The notes under the pieces were generated by a model. It was given only the letters and a program-made list of their open reading frames with translations, had not been told where the DNA came from and did not search any database. From Methylobacillus flagellatus KT (lineage in GTDB: Bacteria > Pseudomonadota > Gammaproteobacteria > Burkholderiales > Methylophilaceae), in assembly GCF_000013705.1 (NCBI RefSeq), contig NC_007947.1, positions 2,294,001 to 2,358,000 of the forward strand: 64,000 nucleotides of DNA, read 5' to 3'. Shown here piece after piece: positions 15,342 through 25,106 of the stretch. Positions within the stretch are counted from its first letter, which is position 1. Each line of letters begins with the position of its first letter. Made by a program: the position numbers and the translations under genes.

Positions 15342-16354
15342 GGATCAAGCCGCAGGAGCTGGAGCGGCACCTGGCCCAAGGCCTGGCACCGCTTTATGTC
15401 CTCATGGGCGATGAGCCCCTGGCCCAGCGCGAGAGCCTGGATGCCATCCGTGCTGCCGCGCGGGCCGCAGGCTACGACGAACGCACCCGCCTCACTGTGG
15501 AGCGCAATTTTAACTGGCAACAAGTGGCAGCCTTCGGTCAATCCATTTCCCTGTTCGCCAGCCGGCGCATCCTCGAGATCGCGGTTCCGTCGGGCAAGCC
15601 CGGCGTGGACGGCGGCAAGGCCCTGACCGCACTGGCGGAACACGCCATCCCCGATACAGTGACCATCGTCATCCTGCCCAAGCTAGAGCGCGACGCCAAG
15701 AACAGCGCCTGGTTTGCTGCATTGGAAAATCACGGCGTCTCGCTTGCACTCCATGAAGTCGCGCCATCGGCCTTGCCGCAATGGATCGCGAACCGCCTTG
15801 CCGGTCAGGGCCAGAATACCGATCAGGAAACGCTGGAATTCCTCGCCCACCAGGTTGAAGGCAACCTGCTCGCCGCACACCAGGAAATCCAGAAACTCGG
15901 CCTGCTGTACCCTGAAGGCACGCTGGATGGCAGCAAGGTGCGGGAAGCGGTATTGAATGTTTCGCGCTATGATGCCTTTCAACTGGGCGATGCCGTGCTG
16001 AGTGGCGATAGCGAGCATGCGGTGCGCATATTGCATGGCCTGCGCGAGGAAGGCGCACAACCGGTTGCCATCATGAGCGCCCTGGCCTGGGTGTTGCGCG
16101 GGCTGGTCAAGGTAAAATATGCTGAAAGCCGCGGCGGCAATCTCAACAGCGCCATGCAGCAAGCCAGGATTTACGGCGAACGGCAAAACCTGGTGAAACG
16201 GGCGCTCTCTCGTCTTAGCATGCGCCAGCTTGAGGCTGCGCTGCAAAAACTGGCTGAAATCGACAAAGCCGCCAAAGGCCTGTTGAACCAGGATCCATGG
16301 CTGGAAATCTCGCGCCTGTGCTTCGGTCTGGCGCGCATAGGCAGCAGGAAATAG
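15338..16354 (+). CDS. holA: DNA polymerase III delta subunit
   Basis: A 338-residue clamp-loader subunit that opens the beta clamp. The N-terminus ([20 protein letters not shown]) and the VLMGDEPL segment are typical; the fold is AAA+-like without a working P-loop, as expected for delta. It overlaps lptE by 4 bp, the standard lptE-holA coupling. Confidence 0.93.
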
Positions 16355-16362
16355 AGGCAGGA

Positions 16363-17622
16363 ATGGAAGACATCAAACACTACATGCAACAGCTCGGCAG
16401 CGAAGCCCGCACCGCTTCACGCGCAATGGCGCGCGCCGACACCGAGACCAAAAACAAGGCCTTGCGCGCCATCGCCACCGCCATCCGCCGCGAGCGCGAC
16501 ACATTGCTGGCCGCCAACGCAGCCGACCTGGAAGCAGCGCGCCGTCACGGCCTGGAGCCCGCCATGCTGGACCGCCTCGTGCTGAGCGAAAAAGGCATCG
16601 ACACCATGGCGGAAGGCTTGGAGCAAATCGCCGGCCTGCCCGACCCTATCGGGGAAATGTCGGACTTCAAATACCGCCCATCCGGCATCCAGATTGGTAA
16701 GATGCGCGTGCCCTTGGGCGTGATCGGCATCATCTACGAAGCGCGCCCCAATGTCACTGTCGACGCCGCCGGCCTCTGCATCAAGTCCGGTAATGCCGCC
16801 ATCCTGCGTGGCGGCTCCGAAGCCATCCAGTGCAACCGCGCCCTGGCCGCCATCGTGCATGAAGGCCTGGCTGCCGCAGCGCTGCCTGCCAGCGCAGTGC
16901 AAGTGGTAGCGACGACCGACCGCGCCGCTGTCGGCGAACTCATCACCATGAAGGATTATGTCGACGTCATTGTGCCGCGCGGCGGCAAAGGCCTGATCGA
17001 GCGCATCTCCAACGAAGCGCGCATCCCTGTCATCAAACATCTTGATGGCAATTGCCATGTCTATATTGACGAAAGCGCCGACCTCGCCAAGGCATTGCGC
17101 ATCCTGGAGAACTCCAAGACCCAGCGCCTCGGCACCTGCAACACCGCGGAATCGCTGTTGGTAGCGCGCAGCATTGCGCAAGAAGCGTTGCCACCGCTAA
17201 CTGCGATGCTGATCAGCAAGGGCGTGGAAATCCGCGGCTGCAGCGAAACCCGCGCGCTGGTGCCGCAGGCCAAGCCTGCCACCGAAGAGGACTACTACAC
17301 CGAATACCTTGCCGCGATCATCTCGGTGAAGGTGGTTGCGGATGTGGACGAAGCCATCGCCCATATCAATCAGTACTCTTCCCAGCATACCGAGGCCATC
17401 GTCACCGAGAACTACACCAACGCGCGCCGCTTCTTGCGCGAAGTGGACTCCAGCAGTGTCATCGTCAACGCTTCCACCCGCTTTGCCGATGGCTTCGAAT
17501 ACGGCCTGGGTGCCGAGATCGGCATTTCCACCGACAAGCTGCATGCCCGCGGTCCGGTCGGTCTCGAAGGATTGACCAGCCTCAAGTACATCGTGCTGGG
17601 CGATGGTGAAGTCAGGGCCTGA
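16363..17622 (+). CDS. proA: Gamma-glutamyl phosphate reductase
   Basis: A 419-residue aldehyde-dehydrogenase-fold enzyme of proline synthesis, reducing gamma-glutamyl phosphate to the semialdehyde. The catalytic cysteine sits in [29 protein letters not shown] and GADIG-like [18 protein letters not shown] are family signatures. ATG 16363 has GAGGCAGGA just upstream and gives the usual length; the frame stays open to 16297 but that would run into holA. nadD starts on the A of the proA stop (TGATG). Confidence 0.95.
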
Positions 17623-18335
17623 TGCCCTCACACCTGCATTTCACCAGCATGACGCTTGGCATGGCACCTCCAGCAACACCCTTGCCGCTCATCGGCGTGA
17701 TGGGCGGCACCTTCGATCCCATCCACTTCGGTCACCTGCGCATGGCGCAGGAACTGGCCGAGTCCTTGGGTTTGGCGGAAGTCCGCTTTATCCCCTCCGC
17801 CACGCCTCCCCACCGTGAACAGCCCATGACCTCTGCCACGCAACGCGCGGAAATGGTTGCCCTCGCGATTGCCGGCAATCCCTTATTCAAGCTGGATACG
17901 CAGGAGCTGGAGCGGCAAGGCTACTCCTATACCATAGACACCCTGCAATTCCTGCACGAAGGATTGCAGGGCAAGGCCAGGCTCTGCCTGCTGATGGGCA
18001 TGGATGCCTTTGCCGGTATCACCAGCTGGCACCGCTGGCAGGAGCTATTGCAATTCGCGCATATTGTGGTGACCACACGACCTGGCGCGGCATTGCCTTC
18101 AAGCAACCTGGTATTGGACGCATTCCTCCAGACGCATATGCTCTCGGACGCACAACAATTGCCTATTCAAGCGGAGCATGGGATATGGGTGCAGGAAATC
18201 ACCGCGCTGGACATCTCGGCGACCAAGATCCGGGAATCTCTTGCATATGGCTGCACACCGCGCTACTTAGTACCTGACAAGGTATTGGAATTTATTTGCC
18301 AGCATGATTTGTACAGCGGCACTTCAAGGTATTGA
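17622..18335 (+). CDS. nadD: Nicotinate-nucleotide adenylyltransferase NadD
   Basis: Makes deamido-NAD from NaMN and ATP. The nucleotidyltransferase motif GGTFDPIHFGHLR and the C-terminal ISATKIRESL (SxTxxR) are both present. 237 residues from ATG 17622, which overlaps the proA stop; ATGs at 17649 and 17661 would give lengths nearer the family norm of about 215, so the start is uncertain. The genes that often follow nadD in proteobacteria, rsfS and rlmH, are absent; instead bioD converges 9 bp away. Confidence 0.92.
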   Translation: MPSHLHFTSMTLGMAPPATPLPLIGVMGGTFDPIHFGHLRMAQELAESLGLAEVRFIPSATPPHREQPMTSATQRAEMVALAIAGNPLFKLDTQELERQGYSYTIDTLQFLHEGLQGKARLCLLMGMDAFAGITSWHRWQELLQFAHIVVTTRPGAALPSSNLVLDAFLQTHMLSDAQQLPIQAEHGIWVQEITALDISATKIRESLAYGCTPRYLVPDKVLEFICQHDLYSGTSRY

Positions 18336-18344
18336 AATACTTCC

Positions 18345-19031
18345 TCACTGCCACAATACACTCACAATATCCGTGTCTTCAGCAGTGCTTGCTTGATCCT
18401 GCCATGGAATAAACCCTAGATAGATCGAAGGCATACGCTGCTTCAACGTCTGCAGGTTGTCTTCCAGCATCGCCATCCCAGGATCCACTTGGTTCGCGAC
18501 CCAGCCAGCCAGCGTCAGGCCGCGTTGCCTGATCGCCTCGGCTGTCAACAATGCATGATTGATGCATCCCAGGCGCATGCCGACCACCAGAATCACCGGC
18601 AAACCAAGCTTGGCAGCAAGGTCGGCCATATCATGCTGCTCATCCAACGGCACATAGAAACCGCCCGCGCCCTCGACGATCACGACATTCGCTTGCGCCT
18701 GCAAACGCCTGAAGGCAGCTGCAATAGGCTCCAGATCGATCCGCACGCCTGCCTGTTTGGCGGCGATATGCGGTGCAATCGCCGGCTCGAAGGCATAGGG
18801 GTTGATATCGGATAATGGTAAATCGACATTGCTGGCCGCCAATAGCTGCGTAACGTCTTCTGAAATCAATCGCCCGTCACGTCGCTCGCAGCCGGAAGCA
18901 ACAGGTTTCATGCCTACGCTGCGCAAGCCACGCGCTGAAAACTGTCGCACCAGCATACTACTGACCATGGTCTTTCCGACGCCCGTATCGGTGCCAGTGA
19001 CGAACCAGGCCTGTTGACGGTTGCTACTCAA
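18345..19031 (-). CDS. bioD: Dethiobiotin synthetase
   Basis: A 228-residue ATP-dependent carboxylase that closes the ureido ring of dethiobiotin. The P-loop TGTDTGVGKT lies close to the N-terminus and VEGAGGFYVPL is the family's second core motif. The start must be TTG 19031 (TTGA overlap with the bioC stop), because the first in-frame Met falls after the P-loop. Last gene of the bioBFHCD operon, convergent with nadD with no terminator seen. Confidence 0.94.
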   Translation of the reverse strand: MSSNRQQAWFVTGTDTGVGKTMVSSMLVRQFSARGLRSVGMKPVASGCERRDGRLISEDVTQLLAASNVDLPLSDINPYAFEPAIAPHIAAKQAGVRIDLEPIAAAFRRLQAQANVVIVEGAGGFYVPLDEQHDMADLAAKLGLPVILVVGMRLGCINHALLTAEAIRQRGLTLAGWVANQVDPGMAMLEDNLQTLKQRMPSIYLGFIPWQDQASTAEDTDIVSVLWQ

Positions 19032-19903
19032 CGCGGCCTCCTCGGGTGCACAGTCACCGTGGCAAGCCCCGCCTGTTTGGGCTGGGGTTTCCAGGCATGT
19101 CCGTAGACTACCTCATAGGTTGCGGGCAATTTACCTTCATGGCGGAATTGCTCGTATGCCTCGGTCAAGCGGTTGAGGAATCCGCGTCCCAGCAGGCCGC
19201 GTGGGCGCCCCGTTGCAGCATTGTGCGCGCCGATGGCCTTGAGGTCGCGCATGACGGAGAGGACGTCGTCATAGGTGAGAACGAAATGCTCCACGTCGAG
19301 CACAGGATCGGAAAAACCGGCGCGCACCAGGGCGTCGCCGATATCGTGCATATCGATGAAACGGCTGACATGGACATGGTCGCCCCCCGACGCTGCACGC
19401 AATTCCTTTAGCGTATCCGGCCCGAAGGTGCTGAACATGAGCAGGCCCTCCGGTCGCAATACGCGCGCCATTCCCGCAAAAGCACTGTCAAGGTCGTTGC
19501 ACCACTGAATCGCCACATTCGACCAAACCAAGTCGACGCTGGCATCTTTCAGTGGAAGCTGTTCGATATCCGCACACAATGCGGCAGGCCGCCTTTGCCC
19601 CGGCATCGGCAATACACGCTTGATCCATGGATAGTGCGCCAACGTCTGCTGCAACATACCCATGGCAATATCCAGCGAGATGATGTCGCTACCGCGATAG
19701 CGCTTGCCCAATGCCACACTGGCGTGGCCGGTGCCGCAGCCTGCATCCAGGATGACGCCGGGCGTGATCTTCACCAGCTCCAGGCGTTGCAACATGCGCT
19801 CGCGCACTTCGCGCTGCAATATCGCGGCAGCGTCGTAACTGCCTGCCGCACGATCAAACGACGCACGCACCCTGGCCTTGTCGATCAAATACCCGTCGCT
19901 CAT
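19028..19903 (-). CDS. bioC: Malonyl-ACP O-methyltransferase BioC
   Basis: A 291-residue SAM methyltransferase. It methyl-masks malonyl-ACP so the fatty-acid machinery can build the pimeloyl chain. ARVRASFDRAAGSYDAAA is the typical BioC start, and VILDAGCGTGHAS is motif I for SAM. It overlaps bioH upstream by 4 bp and bioD downstream by 4 bp. Confidence 0.94.
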   Translation of the reverse strand: MSDGYLIDKARVRASFDRAAGSYDAAAILQREVRERMLQRLELVKITPGVILDAGCGTGHASVALGKRYRGSDIISLDIAMGMLQQTLAHYPWIKRVLPMPGQRRPAALCADIEQLPLKDASVDLVWSNVAIQWCNDLDSAFAGMARVLRPEGLLMFSTFGPDTLKELRAASGGDHVHVSRFIDMHDIGDALVRAGFSDPVLDVEHFVLTYDDVLSVMRDLKAIGAHNAATGRPRGLLGRGFLNRLTEAYEQFRHEGKLPATYEVVYGHAWKPQPKQAGLATVTVHPRRPR

Positions 19904-20700
19904 CGTGCACTACCTGGGTTAGGTTGGAAAAAGTCACATACGCTGTCGATGAACTGCGCCGTATGTGAGAGGAAAGGCGCGTGGCCTGCGCCCGCGATCA
20001 CGCGCAGGCTGGCATGCTGCAAATGTCGGGCCAGCCAATGGGCAGCCTGCACTGGCGCGAGGCTGTCGCGATCGCCGTGGACCAGCAACACAGGTTGCTG
20101 CAATGCAGACAGCTCAGGACGCAAGTCGTTCTGCAACAACACGTCAAGCGCGGATTCGAGCGCCAACGGTGCTGGCGCAGGGCGATCGGACAGCGACCGG
20201 CGTAACTCCTTGATGGTGGCGCGCGCGTCCCGGGCTCCCATGCATTGTAATGTCAGGAACTTGATCAGGGTGTTGGCATAATCCTCACCCACTTGTTGCG
20301 CGAATTTCTGAAACACGGGGGCAGCGATGCCGTATTCCCATGGCTGGGCATGCCCCGGCTCGGTATTGATGAAGCGCGGCGTGCTCCCTACCAGCGCCAG
20401 GCGCCGCACCCGCGCAGGCTGGCTCAAAGCCAGCCGCATGGCAACCAGGCCGCCCAATGACCAGCCGACGATATCGGCATGCGCAGGCAAGGCAGGCAGC
20501 AGCGAAGCCACCATTTCGTCGAGATTACTCGCGATCACCTCCTGACTCAGGCCCATGCCGGGCAAGTCCAGGACATGGACTTCGAAGGACTTGGCCAGCC
20601 TTTTAGCCACCGGTTGCCACACGCCACCATGCATGCCCCAGCCATGAATCAGCGCTACAGGTTGGCCTTTGCCGACGATATCGACATGAATACCGCTCAT
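19900..20700 (-). CDS. bioH: Pimeloyl-ACP methyl ester esterase BioH
   Basis: A 266-residue alpha/beta hydrolase that removes the methyl mask put on by BioC. The oxyanion region ALIHGWGMHGGVW, the nucleophile elbow GWSLGG and a C-terminal GAGHAPFLSH with the catalytic His all fit. The catalytic Asp is probably in VHGDRDSLAP. It overlaps bioF and bioC by 4 bp each. Confidence 0.93.
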   Translation of the reverse strand: MSGIHVDIVGKGQPVALIHGWGMHGGVWQPVAKRLAKSFEVHVLDLPGMGLSQEVIASNLDEMVASLLPALPAHADIVGWSLGGLVAMRLALSQPARVRRLALVGSTPRFINTEPGHAQPWEYGIAAPVFQKFAQQVGEDYANTLIKFLTLQCMGARDARATIKELRRSLSDRPAPAPLALESALDVLLQNDLRPELSALQQPVLLVHGDRDSLAPVQAAHWLARHLQHASLRVIAGAGHAPFLSHTAQFIDSVCDFFQPNPGSAR

Positions 20701-21896
20701 GCCTCCTCCAGTCTATGCAAGATGTCCAGCAATCGCTGGACATCTTCATGCGTATGCGCTGCTGATAGCGATATCCTTAGTCTTGCCGTGCCCCTGGGTA
20801 CAGTGGGTGGGCGGATAGCAGGGACCAGCACGCCATGCTCAAGCAAACGCTTGCTTACCTGCACCGCCTCTTCATTGCTGCCGATGACCACGGGCTGTAT
20901 CGCAGTCTCGGATGCCATTAACTGCCAGCGCTGCAATCGGCATGACGCCCTGAAATCTGCGATCAAGGCACGCAGATGGGCACGGCGTGCATGATCGTGT
21001 TCGATCAATTGCACGCCGGCCATTGCAGCAGCCGCCACTGGCGCCGGGCTCGCTGTGGTGTAGATATAGGGCCGCGCAGTCTGCATGAGGTATTCCGTCA
21101 AAATTGTCGGTCCGGCCACGAATGCGCCCGCCGCCCCTGCCGCCTTGCCCAAGGTCGCCATATAGATGATGCGCGGCGAATCCAACCCGAAGTGTTCCAG
21201 CACGCCGCGACCATGGGCGCCCAACACGCCAAAGCCATGGGCATCATCCAGCATGAGGTAGGCATCGTATCGCTCGCAGAGCGATAGCAATGCCGGGACG
21301 GGCGCCAGGTCGCCATCCATGCTGAACACGGCATCGGCCACCACCAGCTTGCGCCTGGCCTGACTTTGCGCCAGCAAGCGCTCGAGCCCTGTCAAATCGT
21401 TGTGTGCGTAACGCTTGAGCTCGGCACGCGACAGCAAGGCCGCATCATTGAGCGAGGCATGATTGAGCTTGTCGGCAAAGATGGCGTCCTGGCGTCCGCA
21501 CAGCGCAGTGATAATGCCCAGGTTCGCCATGTAGCCGGTGGTGAACAGCAGGACACCGGGCAAGCCCATGAAAGTCTGTAGCGCATGCTCAAGCGCCTCG
21601 TGCGCCTGCTGATGCCCAGAGACAAGGTGAGATGCACCAGTCCCTGCGCCAGTCGTCACAGCACAATCCCGCATTGCAGAAATCAAGGATGGATGAGAAG
21701 CCAGACCAAGGTAGTCGTTGCTGCAAAACGAAAGCAAGCGCTTACCTTCGATCTCGACATACACGCCCTGCATACCGTGAAGCACGCGGCGCTGGCGCAG
21801 CAAACCCAGGCGCGCGCGATCAGCGAGCTCGGCTTGTAATGCGTCCAGCAATGGGGTGGCTGCTTCTGCCGGGTGAGATTCCAGCATGGAAGGCAT
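20697..21896 (-). CDS. bioF: 8-amino-7-oxononanoate synthase
   Basis: A 399-residue PLP enzyme condensing pimeloyl-ACP/CoA with alanine. The motif FCSNDYLGLASHP near the N-terminus, LMLDDAHGFGVLG, and the PLP-lysine stretch MATLGKAAGAAGAF are present. ATG 21896 lies 6 bp after the bioB stop; ATG 21887 is an in-frame alternative. Confidence 0.95.
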   Translation of the reverse strand: MPSMLESHPAEAATPLLDALQAELADRARLGLLRQRRVLHGMQGVYVEIEGKRLLSFCSNDYLGLASHPSLISAMRDCAVTTGAGTGASHLVSGHQQAHEALEHALQTFMGLPGVLLFTTGYMANLGIITALCGRQDAIFADKLNHASLNDAALLSRAELKRYAHNDLTGLERLLAQSQARRKLVVADAVFSMDGDLAPVPALLSLCERYDAYLMLDDAHGFGVLGAHGRGVLEHFGLDSPRIIYMATLGKAAGAAGAFVAGPTILTEYLMQTARPYIYTTASPAPVAAAAMAGVQLIEHDHARRAHLRALIADFRASCRLQRWQLMASETAIQPVVIGSNEEAVQVSKRLLEHGVLVPAIRPPTVPRGTARLRISLSAAHTHEDVQRLLDILHRLEEA

Positions 21897-21902
21897 CGTG
21901 AC

Positions 21903-22910
21903 TTAAAGCGGATGGATGCCGAGTTTGTCGAATAACTTGCGGTCAGCTTCGGCTTCAGGGTTGCCCGTGGTCAGCAGCTTCTCACCATAGAAAATCGAGT
22001 TGGCACCAGCCAGGAAGCACAAGGCCTGGATGCCCTCATGCATGCTTTGGCGGCCAGCGGACAACCGCACGAAACTCTGCGGCATCGTGATGCGGGCAGC
22101 CGCGATCGTGCGCACGAATTCAAACGGGTCCAGCTCGTCCATGCCATACATCGGTGTGCCTTCCACCTGCGTCAGCAGGTTGATCGGCACGCTTTCGGGC
22201 GGACGCTCCATATTGGCAAGCTGCGCCAGCAGTCCGGCACGCTGGACGCGGGACTCCCCCATGCCGATAATGCCGCCACAGCAGACGTTGATGTCCTGTT
22301 CGCGCACACGATCCAGCGTATCCAGGCGGTCCTGGTAGGTGCGGGTCGTGATGACTTCGCCGTAGTATTCAGGCGCAGTGTCCAAGTTATGGTTGTAGTA
22401 GTCGAGGCCCGCTTCCTTCAATTGCTCGGCCTGCCCATCTTTCAGCATTCCAAGAGTAGCGCAAGTTTCCAGGCCCATGGCTTTCACTTCGCGAATCATG
22501 GCCAGCACGGGCTCGAGGTCGCGCTGCTTGGGGCTGCGCCATGCAGCGCCCATGCAGAAACGGCTGGCGCCATTCTCCTTGGCAGCACGCGCTGCCGCGA
22601 GTACCTCTTCCAGCTGCATCAAATCCTGCTTTTCCACATCGGTGTGGTAGCGGGCGGCCTGAGGACAATAGCCACAGTCCTCAGAACAACCACCGGTCTT
22701 GATGGAAAGCAAGGTACTGACCTGCACACCATTGGGATCGAAATTCTCGCGATGCACGGACTGTGCCCTGTGCATCAGATCTGAAAATGGCAACTCGAAC
22801 AATGCCACAATATCATCCACACTCCAGCGTTTTGGCGCTTCTTCCTTCGCCTGCACCCTTGCACGTTGGACACGGTCAAGGCCGCGTATGTCAATCACTG
22901 AGTCTCGCAT
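21903..22910 (-). CDS. bioB: Biotin synthase
   Basis: A 335-residue radical-SAM enzyme that inserts sulfur into dethiobiotin. The [4Fe-4S] motif reads [12 protein letters not shown] (CxxxCxxC), and [15 protein letters not shown] and GGIIGMGES are family blocks; cysteines for the sacrificial 2Fe-2S cluster are in TCATLGML and CCGG. AGAGAGGA lies just before the ATG. It follows a small membrane-protein gene by 15 bp, so transcription may begin ahead of that gene. Confidence 0.96.
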
Positions 22911-22925
22911 GCTGTCCTCTCTGAC

Positions 22926-23312
22926 TTATTCTGTCTTGATGGTTAAATCCTGCCATGGCTCCCTGCGCGCTCGCAGTATGTCGCGCACCCCCAGCGGGAC
23001 GATCACCAGGATGCTGACTCCCCATATGATCAAGGCGAGATTCATCCCTCCGCCTACCCAGCCTGCCATGTTGGAGCTGAAATTGAGTAGCACCACCCAC
23101 GCCCCCATCAATCCATAGAATCGATAGCCTGCAGGCACAAGATATTCGCAGACTCGCGTACAGGGATGATTGGCAATGGAGCAATAGGCAAAGATGGAGG
23201 CAGCAATCCAAAAAGGAATCAATACTGGAATCACTATTGCAAGGCTAGAGAAGAAGGGAAAGCTTTGTGCTGCCCGCATCTGCTGCTTGGCAGTGATGGT
23301 TTTGGTAGCCAT
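22926..23312 (-). CDS. Unknown three-helix membrane protein at the head of the bio operon
   Basis: 128 residues that I do not recognise. Hydrophobic segments around residues 19-43, 62-80 and 86-107 suggest three membrane helices, with a basic N-terminus and a charged C-terminal tail (RARREPWQDLTIKTE). Three cysteines lie in the loop after helix 1 (FAYCSIANHPCTRVCEY). It ends 15 bp before bioB in the same orientation and is probably cotranscribed. A role in biotin uptake or precursor handling would be a guess from position alone. Confidence 0.75.
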   Translation of the reverse strand: MATKTITAKQQMRAAQSFPFFSSLAIVIPVLIPFWIAASIFAYCSIANHPCTRVCEYLVPAGYRFYGLMGAWVVLLNFSSNMAGWVGGGMNLALIIWGVSILVIVPLGVRDILRARREPWQDLTIKTE

Positions 23313-23338
23313 GATATGAAAATGGAATTTAAAGGTGG

Positions 23339-23344
23339 ATTATA
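23339..23344 (-). promoter_or_regulatory. Probable -10 of the bio operon
   Basis: On the minus strand a perfect TATAAT stands 27 bp before the membrane-protein ATG. The -35 is weak. A short dyad TTGTC...GACAA (23349-23367) lies directly upstream. It does not match the proteobacterial BirA operator well. Confidence 0.4.
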
Positions 23345-23549
23345 TCTTGTCAAGCGCCAAGACAACAATCCATTTACATCTGATCAAAAATTAGACAGAT
23401 TTGACTCTATTTGTTTAACCCAGCATCTGCTTGTATGACAGGAAAGCAAGCCCCATTTTTCAAGATGGGAAGATAATGAAGGCAGTATCTGGCAGGGCAC
23501 AAAATAAACTACAGGTTTGATCTCGATACAAAGCTCATCCTAGCAGTGA

Positions 23550-23577
23550 GGAGCCACCACCCAACATTGGTGGCTCC
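23550..23577. terminator. Strong hairpin after the porin gene
   Basis: GGAGCCACC and GGTGGCTCC pair over a 10-base loop, 16 bp beyond the porin stop on the minus strand. No T-run follows on the minus strand, so it may be a Rho-independent terminator of weak type or an mRNA-stabilising end. Confidence 0.5.
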
Positions 23578-23592
23578 AATTATGTGGGGTTT

Positions 23593-25041
23593 TTAAAAGC
23601 TGTACATTAACGTCACCCAGGTTTTTTCAGTATCTCTGAATCGACCTCGGTTTCCTGCAACGGTATTTGCAGCAGGTAGAGAAGTGTAATGATCTCCTTC
23701 CTTGAAACTACCATACTCAAATCTTGCCATCCAATTTTCGGCGAAATTGTAAGTAACAGATGCATTCCACTCTTTGCCCAACCTGGATCCAGTACCTCCT
23801 CCTACAGTATTGAACCCCACATCAGAGTCTAAGATGTGATAATCCATAAAGAAGGTGAAGTTTCCTGCTTTATATCCAGCGGTAATGAAGGTGTCCTTAA
23901 TACCTTCTTGAGGAGTAGATAAAAATTTATCTACCCAGCCCTGGAATAAGTGATTGGTGCCATAAGGCATTTGGAACCCATATTGCCCGTCATTGCTAGA
24001 TAACAGCTCTTGATCTGCTCTTAATGAAAATCCATTGTAGGCAAACCCGCCTCCAATCTTGTAATAGTGAGCATCAATACGGGAGTCCCCGTCACTATAA
24101 TCTGTCTGCTTAGCATACTCTGCCGTGTATAAGCCTTTCCAGGACTGATTGACTGGATGCACTCCATCCAATCTTACTCCTATAATCTTGTTACCCTGGT
24201 CTGCTTCCTGGTTGATCGCACCATTCTTCCCTTGAGCAATACCTGCCGTCCCTGCCGCATTGCCAAACCATGCTCGCCCGAACCCCAAGTCATCGAAACT
24301 AGAAAAATAACCATACCCACTCAATGACTCTGTGGGGGAAAGTCGGTATTTCATGTTAATGATCTCCAAGGCGCCATCATCACGCAGCTCTGTAGTCAAC
24401 TGCCTCACTCGTTCAATGTGCCCCACATAAAGCTCTGTATTGGAGATGGACTGATTAAGCATCGTTACCCCATCAAAGACTTGCATCACCTGCCTGAATA
24501 TGACATCCCCGATAAACCTGAAGTTATCCAAATTGATTTGCTGGCGCCCAAAGCGAATACGAGTGTCTTTAAGTCCCGTCCAATCAACATAAAGTTGGTT
24601 AATTTCAGTGATATCAGGATCTACGATTTTGGCTCTATCGATATTACTTGGATTATTGGAAATAGCATCGATCAAAACGCCATTGGTACCATCGTTGAAA
24701 TTGTCTATGAACTTGGTGACATTGATTAACTGGCCAGCAAAACTAATATTCTGATATGGCGCAGTTTGCCATCCAAGCAATGTCCTGAGCGTGAGCGCAG
24801 AGGCGCTTCTCAGATCTTCATTAGCAGTGGGATTAGCCTGCGCCCCTATGATTGTTGGCGGCTGCAGCCCATCCTGATCCACATGCTCGTATCTCAATCT
24901 CAGGCTGGACAAGCTTTTGCCGGCCTTGATTGCCTCCATCAAGGATTGCGGGACACGTTCTTCTGCCTGCGCTGAAAATGCAGTGATTCCAAGCAGGGCA
25001 CTGATCATGCCAAGTCTTGCGGTTGGGCTGATGACACTCAT
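23593..25041 (-). CDS. Outer-membrane porin, alginate-export/OprB-like family
   Basis: A 482-residue exported beta-barrel. A signal peptide ends near AFSAQAEE (residue 26); the body has many alternating aromatic strands (RLRYEHVDQ, FAGQLINVTKF, RIRFGRQQINLDNFRF, WNASVTYNFAENW) and ends in a terminal Phe (TLMYSF), the usual outer-membrane insertion signal. RFGRQQI and the SLRLRYE opening recall the alginate_exp-type porins. It is the last gene of the same-orientation run that includes the ABC importer and cyanase, so it may be the outer-membrane gate for that importer's substrate or a route out for products. Specificity cannot be read from the sequence. Confidence 0.8.
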   Translation of the reverse strand: MSVISPTARLGMISALLGITAFSAQAEERVPQSLMEAIKAGKSLSSLRLRYEHVDQDGLQPPTIIGAQANPTANEDLRSASALTLRTLLGWQTAPYQNISFAGQLINVTKFIDNFNDGTNGVLIDAISNNPSNIDRAKIVDPDITEINQLYVDWTGLKDTRIRFGRQQINLDNFRFIGDVIFRQVMQVFDGVTMLNQSISNTELYVGHIERVRQLTTELRDDGALEIINMKYRLSPTESLSGYGYFSSFDDLGFGRAWFGNAAGTAGIAQGKNGAINQEADQGNKIIGVRLDGVHPVNQSWKGLYTAEYAKQTDYSDGDSRIDAHYYKIGGGFAYNGFSLRADQELLSSNDGQYGFQMPYGTNHLFQGWVDKFLSTPQEGIKDTFITAGYKAGNFTFFMDYHILDSDVGFNTVGGGTGSRLGKEWNASVTYNFAENWMARFEYGSFKEGDHYTSLPAANTVAGNRGRFRDTEKTWVTLMYSF

Positions 25042-25106
25042 GGATGGCTCCTTGATTTATGGTTTAAAAAAATGGAAAACATTGCATATTCGTGGACATT
25101 CGCTCC

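Noticed and set aside
23349-23367. BirA operator ahead of the bio operon
   Set aside because: The dyad TTGTC...GACAA has short arms and spacing unlike the known BirA site.
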